Assembly (NCBI GenBank): GCA_947577075.1
Contig: CANPTW010000001.1
Coordinates: forward strand, 1-64,000
Origin: an uncultured Oscillibacter sp.
GTDB taxonomy: Bacteria; Bacillota; Clostridia; Oscillospirales; Oscillospiraceae
Direction: 5' to 3'
Length of the DNA: 64,000 nt
Shown: one piece after another, positions 23,839-31,129 of the stretch
Layout: every line of letters begins with the position of its first letter
Numbering within the stretch: the first letter of the stretch is position 1
Translations under genes and position numbers: made by a program
Notes under the pieces: model-generated
What the model saw: only the letters and a program-made list of their open reading frames with translations
Databases searched by the model: none
Told to the model about the DNA's origin: nothing

Positions 23839-24532
23839 TGGCAGTGCCCTCCATCTCTTTTCGCAGGCTGTCCTTGATGTAGTAGTCCAGGCCCCGGCCC
23901 TTGCAAATGGCCTCCGCATCCCGTCCAAACCGCGCCCAGTCGATGTTCGACGGGTGGTAATTCAACTTCCCGATTTTCACTCGCACGTCCTCCCCAATCA
24001 GGGAGAGGAGGGTCAAAACAAAGTCCTGCTGTATGACCGGCTCAAAAGAAATCCACTTTCTACACGGTGCATTCTGCATGATCCCAAGTCGCTGCCCCTC
24101 CGGTATTGCTCCCGGCTCCTGGCTTTCGTGGTCGGCTCCACTTACAGTCACACCATACCAATCCTCGCTGTCCAGCAGGTCAAAGTCCCGGCTCCCATCG
24201 CCTTTTGTGAGTATCTGAACGTGGTTTCCGCTCTCTTTGAGAACCCGGATAATCTCCCTGGTGGCGGAATCGTCACACCCTCTTGGGTAGGGGTCGCAGG
24301 TAAAGCACAGGTGAACGAGCTTGTCGGTAATGGACTCCCTCTCAATCTGTTTTTTGAGAGCCTCCACAATCCAGGCCCTGGGCTCAACACGGGAGTGAAA
24401 TGCCTCCCGCTCCCGGTGGAGCACCTGGGGCGCAAAGCAGTAATAGCAGCGGTGGGGGCATCCGGTATAGATGTTCACGGCATAGTCTCCGTACTCCTTG
24501 GCACGTCCTCTCGGAACATAGAGCGGTTTCAC
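23831..24532 (-). CDS. Radical SAM protein of the spore photoproduct lyase type
   Basis: A 233-residue protein with the cluster motif NIYTGCPHRCYYCFAPQVLH (Cx3Cx2C) at about residue 25, then LCFTCDPYPRG, VQILTKGDGSRDF and KWISFEPVI, typical of the SplB-like radical SAM clade. It lacks a second domain. Family members repair UV lesions or have unknown roles; in phages this type is recurrent but uncharacterised. It is coupled to a 41-residue Cys-rich ORF upstream and to the AAA+ gene downstream. Confidence 0.82.
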   Translation of the reverse strand: MKPLYVPRGRAKEYGDYAVNIYTGCPHRCYYCFAPQVLHREREAFHSRVEPRAWIVEALKKQIERESITDKLVHLCFTCDPYPRGCDDSATREIIRVLKESGNHVQILTKGDGSRDFDLLDSEDWYGVTVSGADHESQEPGAIPEGQRLGIMQNAPCRKWISFEPVIQQDFVLTLLSLIGEDVRVKIGKLNYHPSNIDWARFGRDAEAICKGRGLDYYIKDSLRKEMEGTANE

Positions 24533-24654
24533 TGGTTATCATCCTCCGTTTCTTCTCTATTCTTTTCCTCGGCCCAAGCCAGCCAGATCGGGCAGTTGAT
24601 GAACAGGGTGTAGGGACACGGCCTATTGCAGCTTTCGCAGGGGTTGACATCCAT
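24529..24654 (-). CDS. Small Cys-rich ORF, 41 residues
   Basis: Starts at ATG 24654 within TAATG (overlapping the stop of the upstream gene), has GGGAGGAGC in front, and its TGA overlaps the ATG of the radical SAM gene (ATGA). The peptide starts MDVNPCESCNRPCPYTLF and has five Cys in its first half, then an acidic tail. The Cys pattern (CxxC...C...C) could bind zinc or an iron-sulfur cluster. Coupling on both sides supports a real gene, perhaps a partner of the radical SAM protein. Confidence 0.65.
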   Translation of the reverse strand: MDVNPCESCNRPCPYTLFINCPIWLAWAEEKNREETEDDNQ

Positions 24655-25217
24655 TACTGCTCCTCCCATGCGACCGGCATAAACATACGCTCACCGCGCA
24701 CCTTGTCTTTGCAGTAGACGAACACATCTTTCCCCAGCCCGCCGAACAGTCCGTAGACTTTCCAGTTGCAGACTGTTCCGTCGCTTCTGACAATGCCGGT
24801 ATCGCACTCATACGGAGAACTGCTGATACCGCTACAGCATGGGCACCGAAAGCCGCTCTTGCCGATAGAGGCAATCATATCTTCCACGGTGTCGAATACC
24901 CGCACCCTCTCGCCCTCAATGCGGGGCTGCTTGCACTCCTGGTAATAGTTCATGTACCAGTAATCTCGCTCAGACTCCCAGGAGTTCAGAATTTCCTCCC
25001 AGGGGATACCCAGCTTCTCGGCGTAATGCTTGGCCCTGTCAACGGCCCACTTGAACGTGTCACAGTAGCGATGGTCACAATGCTTATATCCAGGTTCACC
25101 GTATTTCCCGATTTTGGCGCCCTCGACGTTACAGCCGTCAGGGTTGAAACAGCCGCAACCATCATGGTCGGCGCAGTCCTTTATGACAGCGGCCTTTAAC
25201 CTCTCATATCCGCTCAT
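24654..25217 (-). CDS. Cys-rich phage protein of unknown function
   Basis: A 187-residue protein. The N-terminal part has GCGCFNPDGCNVEGAKI and HCDHRYCDTFKWAV (many Cys/His). The middle is helical (GIPWEEILNSWESERDYWYM). Near residue 120 a FRCPCCSGISSSPYEC ribbon precedes a beta-rich C-terminus. Two metal-binding sites are likely. It is start-stop coupled with both neighbours. No family assigned. Confidence 0.65.
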   Translation of the reverse strand: MSGYERLKAAVIKDCADHDGCGCFNPDGCNVEGAKIGKYGEPGYKHCDHRYCDTFKWAVDRAKHYAEKLGIPWEEILNSWESERDYWYMNYYQECKQPRIEGERVRVFDTVEDMIASIGKSGFRCPCCSGISSSPYECDTGIVRSDGTVCNWKVYGLFGGLGKDVFVYCKDKVRGERMFMPVAWEEQ

Positions 25218-25630
25218 TACAGATCCTCCACGCTGAACACGATCCCCACACAGAACAGCTCCCCGCCCTCGTAGATATTGAACGTCTCATGGGGGATGTC
25301 GGTCTTGAACGTCCAGCTTACCCCGCCTGCGCCCCACACGGCCTCGATGGTCTTGGCAGCATTTTTGGCGGCGGCAAAGTAGGGGCAGTTGCAGTTCTCT
25401 GCGGAGTCGCAAGCGGGCTCCTGGAGAACCCCGGCTTTAGTCAGCCGGATAGTAGTGCCGTCCCAAGCTCCGACCTCGCTGTCGATAGCTCCCCGGAGCT
25501 CCACATTATCGTCGGAGTAGCCGTAGACCACCACCAAGCCGGCATCGGCCGCCTGCCGCTCCTCGTCCTTGGCAATCTCCATGCCGTACTCACGGTCGGA
25601 GAGCATTTCAGAAAATTCTTTAGCTGTCAT
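25217..25630 (-). CDS. Phage protein of unknown function
   Basis: A 137-residue acidic protein (MTAKEFSEMLSDREYGMEIA) with beta-rich middle (GLVVVYGYSDDNVELRGAID) and CDSAENCNCPYFAAAKNAAK, then a C-terminal IFSVEDL. Similar proteins are common beside phage adenine methylases but have no known role. Stop overlaps the next start by one base. The start overlaps the Dam gene end. Confidence 0.62.
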   Translation of the reverse strand: MTAKEFSEMLSDREYGMEIAKDEERQAADAGLVVVYGYSDDNVELRGAIDSEVGAWDGTTIRLTKAGVLQEPACDSAENCNCPYFAAAKNAAKTIEAVWGAGGVSWTFKTDIPHETFNIYEGGELFCVGIVFSVEDL

Positions 25631-26448
25631 ATAAATTCTCCTTTTGGCGTGTCAAAAAGTGTTATTTGTCCCATTGGCTCGAAATTCATCCAAAGAATTT
25701 CTTCTTTTTGCTGAGATAACTGGTCTGTGGTTATAACCGCCTCTCGGTGCCATTCCCGGAGTTCTGCGTCGTACATAGGGCTTTTATAGCCACTTATTAG
25801 GACGGGCCCCTTGTGGTGTTTTAGCACGTCCAGGAGGTGCAGGTGGTCGTCGTCCGTCATTTCACATCGGTATTGTTTTCCTCGGCGGGTTGACAGGACA
25901 TAGGGCGGGTCACAGTAGACGAGGACTCCCGGAGCATTGAATCGGGATATGAGTTCCGCCGCAGGGGAACACTCAATCTGGACGCCCCGCAACCGCTCAG
26001 CGGCTGTTACGATAATGTCCGGCAGTTCTGTCCAGGCCTTTGCCGCATACGCTCTCTCCCGGCCGGCAACATCGTTCTTCCAGCCGACACGCTCCCCCGT
26101 AGTGCGAAAGCCATGGCCCATATTGCAACGAACCAGCAGACGGGCGGCGCGGTCAAAGGGCTCCTTTGGTATCTCCTTGGAAAACGCTTTGTCGTAGGAA
26201 GCTCGGGCATAGGGTGTGAAGTAGATATCCCTGGCCAGCCTCTCCGGATCTGACTTGATGCACTCAAACAGGTTTATCACTTCGCCGTCGAGGTCGTTTA
26301 TTGTCTCGATGTTCGACCGACTCTTGTTGAAGAACACCCCGCCCGAACCAAAGAACGGCTCCAAGTAGCTGTGGTGTGGAGGGAAAAAGCTGATTACCCA
26401 CGATGCAATGCCCCACTTGGCCCCCGGGTACTTCAGCACACAGTTCAT
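25627..26448 (-). CDS. DNA N6-adenine methyltransferase (Dam/D12 class)
   Basis: A 273-residue protein with the D12 class order: KYPGAKWGIASWVISFFPPH at the N-terminus, motif I YLEPFFGSGGVFFNKS, and catalytic motif IV VLVYCDPPYVLSTRRG. It uses AdoMet to methylate adenine in a short DNA site, likely protecting phage DNA from host restriction or marking it. It contains one palindrome copy. It overlaps neighbours by four bases each. Confidence 0.92.
   Translation of the reverse strand: MNCVLKYPGAKWGIASWVISFFPPHHSYLEPFFGSGGVFFNKSRSNIETINDLDGEVINLFECIKSDPERLARDIYFTPYARASYDKAFSKEIPKEPFDRAARLLVRCNMGHGFRTTGERVGWKNDVAGRERAYAAKAWTELPDIIVTAAERLRGVQIECSPAAELISRFNAPGVLVYCDPPYVLSTRRGKQYRCEMTDDDHLHLLDVLKHHKGPVLISGYKSPMYDAELREWHREAVITTDQLSQQKEEILWMNFEPMGQITLFDTPKGEFI
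25729..25738. repeat. Palindrome GGTTRYAACC, copy 5 (exact)
   Basis: GGTTATAACC within the D12 methylase gene, read GCG GTT ATA ACC ACA. One arm extends to GGCGG, the other does not. Confidence 0.7.
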
Positions 26449-26645
26449 CTCGACCGCCCGGGGCCTTTCCGCCGCCGATTCCTGGCTTTCTCCTCGCAGT
26501 AGTCCCGGATGATTTCCTGCTGCTCGTAGGACGTGGTGTTGGCTACCAAGCAGCCATAGCTGATGCCGCGGCGCCGGGCCTCCAGCGCCAGGGCCGACAA
26601 CTCCTCGGTGGGGGTGGCGTAGACACCGTTCCGCAGTTCAGTCAT
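26445..26645 (-). CDS. Small basic phage protein
   Basis: A 66-residue protein (MTELRNGVYATPTEELSALA) with helices and a very basic tail (EKARNRRRKGPGRSR), suggesting nucleic-acid binding. Overlaps the Dam gene by four bases and the next gene by eight. No family recognised. Confidence 0.6.
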   Translation of the reverse strand: MTELRNGVYATPTEELSALALEARRRGISYGCLVANTTSYEQQEIIRDYCEEKARNRRRKGPGRSR

Positions 26646-26967
26646 TCCAGACCTCCCATCCCCGGGCGCAAGCCAGCCGGTTCAAGTCCTCCTGGGCTTC
26701 ATCAAAGGTTTTCCGCCACGGAACAGCGGCCACCCCTTTCCACCCGTCGCTACCAGTTTTTTCGGGCTTTTGGTAGCGGGCTTTGAATGTGTCTCCGCCG
26801 ATTCCGCTCATTACCTGGTACTTCCACCCTCGTGCATCAATGTACTTACGCACAAATCTACATACTCCCGGTATCGGGTGAATGGTTCCCGGAATGCCAG
26901 GGCAGGTTCTCGCATTGCACTGGATGTTGGGACACATACAACAACGCATAGTAACCAGCTCATCCAT
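26638..26967 (-). CDS. Cys-rich phage protein of unknown function
   Basis: A 109-residue protein with CCMCPNIQCNARTCPG near the N-terminus (five Cys, probable metal site) and a C-terminal half WRKTFDEAQEDLNRLACARG that resembles small phage proteins built around an Asp/Arg helix. Role unknown. Coupled to both neighbours. Confidence 0.6.
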   Translation of the reverse strand: MDELVTMRCCMCPNIQCNARTCPGIPGTIHPIPGVCRFVRKYIDARGWKYQVMSGIGGDTFKARYQKPEKTGSDGWKGVAAVPWRKTFDEAQEDLNRLACARGWEVWND

Positions 26968-27307
26968 CTGCCAGCCCCTCCCCTCGGAGGATCTTTTCGC
27001 CCAGCGGTTTCAGCTCCTGGAACAACTTCTCCTGCTTGGCCTTGATACCGTCCAACTCTTTGATGTACCCCTTGATGGTCTTCTCCCGGAACTTCTTGGC
27101 GTGGGCCGCCTGGATTTTTGCCTGTACTACTTTGCGCTCCTCGATCAGTTTCCGCATTTCATCGTTGAGGGTGAGGACGTGGTACTTCTCGCCACAGGCC
27201 GGGCAGGAGAAATACTGCACCGTGAGGCCGTCTGCCTCAGCTACCCCGTAGAGAGAGACATCCAGAGCAAACCATTTGCCGCACTCATTGCATTGGACGT
27301 TATTCAT
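26960..27307 (-). CDS. Zinc-ribbon/coiled-coil phage protein
   Basis: A 115-residue protein from the ATG at 27307, which overlaps the preceding stop (ATGA) and has GGAGG nearby. A longer frame to 27493 is out of keeping with the coupling. The N-terminus holds a four-Cys ribbon (VQCNECGKWFALDVSLYG then YFSCPACGEKYHVL), the rest a basic coiled coil (KKFREKTIKGYIKELDGIKA). It may bind DNA or RNA. Function not known. Confidence 0.65.
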   Translation of the reverse strand: MNNVQCNECGKWFALDVSLYGVAEADGLTVQYFSCPACGEKYHVLTLNDEMRKLIEERKVVQAKIQAAHAKKFREKTIKGYIKELDGIKAKQEKLFQELKPLGEKILRGEGLADG

Positions 27308-27783
27308 TCCTCGCCGCCTCCCTCCTTGCTGGGCGGCGTTCTGCGGTTCCACATTCTCCCGACAGTCGCCGGGGCCTGTGCGTATCCGGGGTCTATGCAG
27401 GCGATACATTCGGTACACCAACAGCGCCACCGCTCTCCTGCGGTGTGGGTGTACTTTTCGTAAACCACCTCTTTGCTCCCACAAAAGGGGCATTCCAGCA
27501 GGCGGAGATCAGCGTTGCCCTCGGGCGGTTTCACAATCTCGGTGCTGCCGTCGCCAAAGCGGGCAAAAATGGGCTGCTTGGCATTGACGGGGGAGAGGGC
27601 CTCGGTTAAATCAGTTACGACCTCGCAAATCTCCTCCGGGAAACTGCTGCCCTTGCCGTACCAGCACTGGTACTCCGGCTTATACAGCCAGTCGGCGGTC
27701 AGCTCATAGGGCTTCATGTTGGGGTTCTTGGGGACGATCCGCATGGTGCCCCGGAACGCTTTGTATCCCTCGGAACAAATCAT
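27304..27783 (-). CDS. Phage protein with Lar-type zinc finger
   Basis: A 159-residue protein from the ATG at 27783, overlapping the previous stop. The N-terminus MICSEGYKAFRGTMRIVPKN and YELTADWLYKPEYQCWYG form a module frequent in Clostridia phages, of unknown use. The C-terminus LLECPFCGSKEVVYEKYTHT then CWCTECIACI and ATVGRMWNRR is a Lar-type restriction-alleviation zinc finger (CPFCG...C..C....A...WN.R). Lar in the Rac prophage dampens EcoK restriction. The same role here is an inference. Confidence 0.7.
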   Translation of the reverse strand: MICSEGYKAFRGTMRIVPKNPNMKPYELTADWLYKPEYQCWYGKGSSFPEEICEVVTDLTEALSPVNAKQPIFARFGDGSTEIVKPPEGNADLRLLECPFCGSKEVVYEKYTHTAGERWRCWCTECIACIDPGYAQAPATVGRMWNRRTPPSKEGGGEE

Positions 27784-27977
27784 GTTGCCATATTCTCCTT
27801 TCTGTGGGCGTCCTTTGCCGGACGCTCTTTTTTGGGCTTGGCGTCTTTTGCCAGCCCGCACCGCCTGGGGCTGTTCAGGCAGTGGTTGACGCACCGGCTA
27901 TAATCCGGGCAAGTGAAACAGCAGCGGTTCTCCCGGTGCCGGTCGCAGTTGAAGATACTGCACATCTTTTTTGCCAT
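27780..27977 (-). CDS. Small Cys-rich basic protein
   Basis: A 65-residue protein with ten Cys in its first 40 residues (e.g. MCSIFNCDRHRENRCC and CPDYSRCVNHC), probably binding two or more metal ions, then a Lys-rich tail. Coupled to the Lar-like gene by ATGA overlap. Similar peptides occur next to ArpU regulators in Firmicutes phages. No role known. Confidence 0.6.
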   Translation of the reverse strand: MAKKMCSIFNCDRHRENRCCFTCPDYSRCVNHCLNSPRRCGLAKDAKPKKERPAKDAHRKENMAT

Positions 27978-27983
27978 CAGCCC

Positions 27984-28529
27984 TCACCGCCTTTTCAAGC
28001 CGTCCACCCCGAACATCAGGGCGGCGATCCGCTCACAGGCAATGTCAATGTCCTTGTAGATCGTGCGCTCAACCACGCCCTCGGCCTGGGCCAGCTCCTT
28101 GACGCTCTTGCGCTCGTCGCTGATATACAGCCCATTGATAATACGCCAGCGGCGCTCGTCCTCGGCCGTTCCGATGGTGGTGCAGTACACCTTGTAGAGA
28201 TCCATCATGGCCTCCATGTGCTTGACGATGGTGGCGGTTCTGGCTACGGACTGCTTAATGCTCTCCACAAACAATGTGCTGTCGCGCCCCGGTATCATCA
28301 GGTCGGCCCAGATTTCCTCCAGGGGCATATAGTCGTCCACCTCGAAAACGGAGTTGGCGACGTGGGCCTCGAACGAGCGGTAGTTCTTCAGCAGCAATTT
28401 GGTGTTCCAGAGGCGGCGGTCTGCCATCTCCTGACGGTCACGCTGGCGCTCCCGATCCAGTGTCTCCATAGCAGCCTTGGCGCCGGCCTCAGCCGCAAGT
28501 TTAATGATTTCTTCCTGGTTCATTTCCAC
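27984..28529 (-). CDS. ArpU-like phage transcription regulator
   Basis: A 181-residue protein. The C-terminal 60 residues hold a sigma-4/ArpU-type helix-turn-helix (RWRIINGLYISDERKSVKEL, then AQAEGVVERTIYKDIDIACE). The N-terminal part is charged and helical. ArpU/RinA-type proteins in Firmicutes phages switch on late genes, so it may act on a late promoter downstream (for example the cassette promoter or one near terminase). The start overlaps the preceding small gene. Confidence 0.8.
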   Translation of the reverse strand: MEMNQEEIIKLAAEAGAKAAMETLDRERQRDRQEMADRRLWNTKLLLKNYRSFEAHVANSVFEVDDYMPLEEIWADLMIPGRDSTLFVESIKQSVARTATIVKHMEAMMDLYKVYCTTIGTAEDERRWRIINGLYISDERKSVKELAQAEGVVERTIYKDIDIACERIAALMFGVDGLKRR

Positions 28530-28692
28530 ATCCCTCCTTTGGCTTTTTCGGGATAATTCGATATGCCTGCTTGTCCAAATGCTTCAGTAGGAGTTCCAGG
28601 GGCCACCGCTCGGGGCAGTAGTAGATTGCCATCCAGCGATACCCTCTCAATCCGCCTTGTGTACGCAGGATTCGCTTTTCGAGGTAAAACAC
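28501..28692 (-). CDS. Small phage protein
   Basis: A 63-residue protein, start GTG at 28692 with AAGGAG eight bases upstream, giving MFYLEKRILRTQGGLRGYRW. It is basic and aromatic. A competing 80-residue frame at 28520-28762 overlaps the HNH gene and lacks a ribosome site. Function unknown. Confidence 0.55.
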   Translation of the reverse strand: MFYLEKRILRTQGGLRGYRWMAIYYCPERWPLELLLKHLDKQAYRIIPKKPKEGCGNEPGRNH

Positions 28693-28694
28693 GG

Positions 28695-29519
28695 TCAGGC
28701 TCCTTTTCCTCGCTTTTTTGCGGCCTTTTTCTTCTTGTAGACGGTGGTTCTGACACGGGCAACCATGACGCCAGCCTCGGTCAGCTCGGCATCCGTACTG
28801 AACAGGCCTCGGCGCGTCATTTCCAGCCGCTCAGCCTTGGTGACAAGGGCAAGGTTGGAAAGATCGAAATTCCGCCTGTTTCCATCTTTGAAGATAACCA
28901 CGCAGTCGGGAGGGATGGGGCCGTATGCCTGTTCCCAAATCAGCCGGTGCTTTGCCACAAAGTTGTCGTTACAATCCGGCCGGCTGGGCCTCATTTTGAC
29001 CTTTACCTCCACATAGCCGTCTCTATTGATCCGCTCATAACCGACCGGCTTAGTGGTCGCTGGCAGGTTGCCTTTCCGAAATTGGGTCCTCTCGCACCCC
29101 GGGGCGCACACGCCCTTTTTCCCTTTATTGGCGGGGATGTGCCCTTTCTCAAACCGCCCGTCAAGGCCGCTGTTAAGCTTATGGTTTTTATAGAACGAGT
29201 TGATTTGCTTTACGGAGTATGATGTTCCAAATATCTCATTCAAGCGTCGAGCCATTTCTGTGTTTCCAACGCCTTTGTAATTTTCCCGGATGTAGTCAGC
29301 AATAGCTTGCGGGAAAACGTCGGAGGCATGGCCAGCAGGCAGGCCCCCAGGGGTACCGCTCTTTAGGTGGTGGTTCGTTTTGTAGGATTTCATTGCGCTC
29401 TCGGTGAAGTCCAGATTGAACCGGGCGTTGACGAGGGAGACAAGCTCCCTCGTCGTGCGCCCCACGACATTTTCGGCAATAAACTCATGGACTTCCCGGG
29501 GATACCGACGAGCCATCAC
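28695..29519 (-). CDS. HNH endonuclease with N-terminal DNA-binding region
   Basis: A 274-residue protein. Residues about 180-220 carry the HNH core (NFVAKHRLIWEQAYGPIPPD, then VVIFKDGNRRNFDLSNLALV). The N-terminal 110 residues contain two helix-turn-helix-like repeats (RTTRELVSLVNARFNLDFTE and NTEMARRLNEIFGTSYSVKQ). This layout is common in phage homing-type or packaging-assisting HNH enzymes. It lies inside the early operon rather than beside terminase, so a homing origin is likely. Confidence 0.85.
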   Translation of the reverse strand: MMARRYPREVHEFIAENVVGRTTRELVSLVNARFNLDFTESAMKSYKTNHHLKSGTPGGLPAGHASDVFPQAIADYIRENYKGVGNTEMARRLNEIFGTSYSVKQINSFYKNHKLNSGLDGRFEKGHIPANKGKKGVCAPGCERTQFRKGNLPATTKPVGYERINRDGYVEVKVKMRPSRPDCNDNFVAKHRLIWEQAYGPIPPDCVVIFKDGNRRNFDLSNLALVTKAERLEMTRRGLFSTDAELTEAGVMVARVRTTVYKKKKAAKKRGKGA

Positions 29520-29761
29520 TTGGCCTCCAGCATGGGCGGCAATTTCCGCTCTCCGCTCTGGCCGACGCCGTACTCCTCCGCATGGCGCAACGCTTTCAGC
29601 GACAGTTCGCCATTGTGGATGATGGTTTCAGCCACCGATGTTACAGCCTCGCTCCTGGTAATCTCTTTTTGGAGTTGTTCTTCGGTCAACTCGTCGTCTG
29701 TCAGCCGCTCCAACGTCTCAAAGAGGTAATTGTTAAGGTCGGTCAGTGTGTTCCGCATCAC
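29516..29761 (-). CDS. Small acidic helical phage protein
   Basis: An 81-residue protein starting MMRNTLTDLNNYLFETLERL, mostly helical and acidic, C-terminus with KALRHAEEYGVGQSGERKLP. This type recurs in Clostridia phages between ParB-like and HNH genes with no known role. Overlaps both neighbours by four bases. Confidence 0.65.
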   Translation of the reverse strand: MMRNTLTDLNNYLFETLERLTDDELTEEQLQKEITRSEAVTSVAETIIHNGELSLKALRHAEEYGVGQSGERKLPPMLEAK

Positions 29762-31110
29762 ACATCCCTCCGGCTGAGCAGTTGATGGGTGCCGTCCCGC
29801 ATAGCCTTTTCCTCGTCGGACATCTCATAGCCCAGGGAGATCAGGAAGTCGTAGAGGTGGTCGAGGTCGTTGTTGGGCTTGTGCAGGTACTCGTAGCATC
29901 TCTTTTCGGAGTTCCATTCCCAGCGCCAATACCCGTTATCGTCCCCATCAGCGGAGGCATAGGCACAAACCAGCAGCCCATACTCCGGGCTCTCGGCGAT
30001 GTGCTGTTCCGCCATGGCCTTAAAGGTGGGGTAATCTGTGTTATCGTCAATGTCCAGATCCAGAAGTTCCCCCACAATTTCAGCGTTGACGCCATCCTGG
30101 CTCCATGTGCCATCCCCAACGATAACGCAGGCGGCATATTCGCAAATTCCGGCCAAATGCTTTTTTGCGGCGGAGAAATCGGAAACGAACTCAGACCGCA
30201 GGGAGTAGTGCCGTTCGGTGATCTCTTTCAGCTCGGACTCAATCTGCTTGGCGATTCTCTCCCGCTCCTTGCGCTGGCGATCCTCCTCGGTTTCGACCCG
30301 CTCCTGCCGGTCTTTGTAGAGGTCGATTCCGTTGGTGCCAACGAGGTAATAGTATTTGACCTCGCCGGCGTCCTCAGGCCTTTCCACCATCTTGTCTTTG
30401 GGCGACCAGATGCCGAAGTTGGTGACATAATCCATGGGAACCGCAGTAGAGCCAACACAGTCCCGCTTTTCGATTTTGATGGCAAACGCCTCCAGGTCAG
30501 TTTCCCACTGAGCCATCCTGCGCAGATTCTTCTCCTCCTCAACAGCCTTTTTCAGAACGTCCCTGAAATTGGCGGTGCCGATGGCATCCAGGGCCTTGTT
30601 CTTCAACTCCGGGTTCTCGATTTTGTCCAACTCCATGTAGTCCTTTAGGGTAGCGCCCCGGGCCTCGGCTTTCTTCACCTTGTCGCTGTCCAGCTCCAGG
30701 AGCTTTACCCGGCGGCGGACGGTGGTCTGCGAGAAACCACAGTCCTTGGCGATGCTCTCCACCGTCTCGCCCATGTCCAGCATCATCTGGAACCCCTGGG
30801 CCTGCTCGTACAGTGTGAGGTCGCTCCGCTGGATATTCTCCATCAGCATGGTTCTGACCTGCTCCTGCGGGGTCATTTCCATTGCCACACAGGGAACCAC
30901 CGACAGGCCAGCTTTCTTGGCCGCTGCCAGACGCCGGTGTCCGATCACGACGGTGTACTGGCCACTGCTCATGGGCACGACGGTGAGGTTTTGCAGTACG
31001 CCATTGGCCTTGATGCTGTCGGACAGCTCCTGAATGTCCCCCAGGTTCTTCCGGGGGTTGTCCGGGTGCGGAAAGATTTTCGATACGTCGATATATTGCA
31101 ATTCAGGCAT
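29758..31110 (-). CDS. ParB-family DNA-binding protein
   Basis: A 450-residue protein. Residues 1-100 are a ParB N-domain (PHPDNPRKNLGDIQELSDSI, then YTVVIGHRRLAAAKKAGLS with the GHRR box), followed by a helix-turn-helix (ESIAKDCGFSQTTVRRRVKL). The rest is a helical and acidic region rich in Asp/Tyr. True ParB binds parS and spreads using CTP. Phage homologues may act in segregation, replication or regulation. No ParA gene is seen nearby. It is a candidate reader of the dispersed GGTTRYAACC palindrome. Confidence 0.82.
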   Translation of the reverse strand: MPELQYIDVSKIFPHPDNPRKNLGDIQELSDSIKANGVLQNLTVVPMSSGQYTVVIGHRRLAAAKKAGLSVVPCVAMEMTPQEQVRTMLMENIQRSDLTLYEQAQGFQMMLDMGETVESIAKDCGFSQTTVRRRVKLLELDSDKVKKAEARGATLKDYMELDKIENPELKNKALDAIGTANFRDVLKKAVEEEKNLRRMAQWETDLEAFAIKIEKRDCVGSTAVPMDYVTNFGIWSPKDKMVERPEDAGEVKYYYLVGTNGIDLYKDRQERVETEEDRQRKERERIAKQIESELKEITERHYSLRSEFVSDFSAAKKHLAGICEYAACVIVGDGTWSQDGVNAEIVGELLDLDIDDNTDYPTFKAMAEQHIAESPEYGLLVCAYASADGDDNGYWRWEWNSEKRCYEYLHKPNNDLDHLYDFLISLGYEMSDEEKAMRDGTHQLLSRRDV

Positions 31111-31129
31111 GGTAATCTCCTTTCGATTG

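Noticed and set aside
28520-28762. An 80-codon minus-strand ORF at the end of the HNH gene
   Set aside because: It competes with the 63-residue ORF that has a good ribosome site and fits the spacing. This frame is Arg/Pro-rich and lies largely within the HNH gene.
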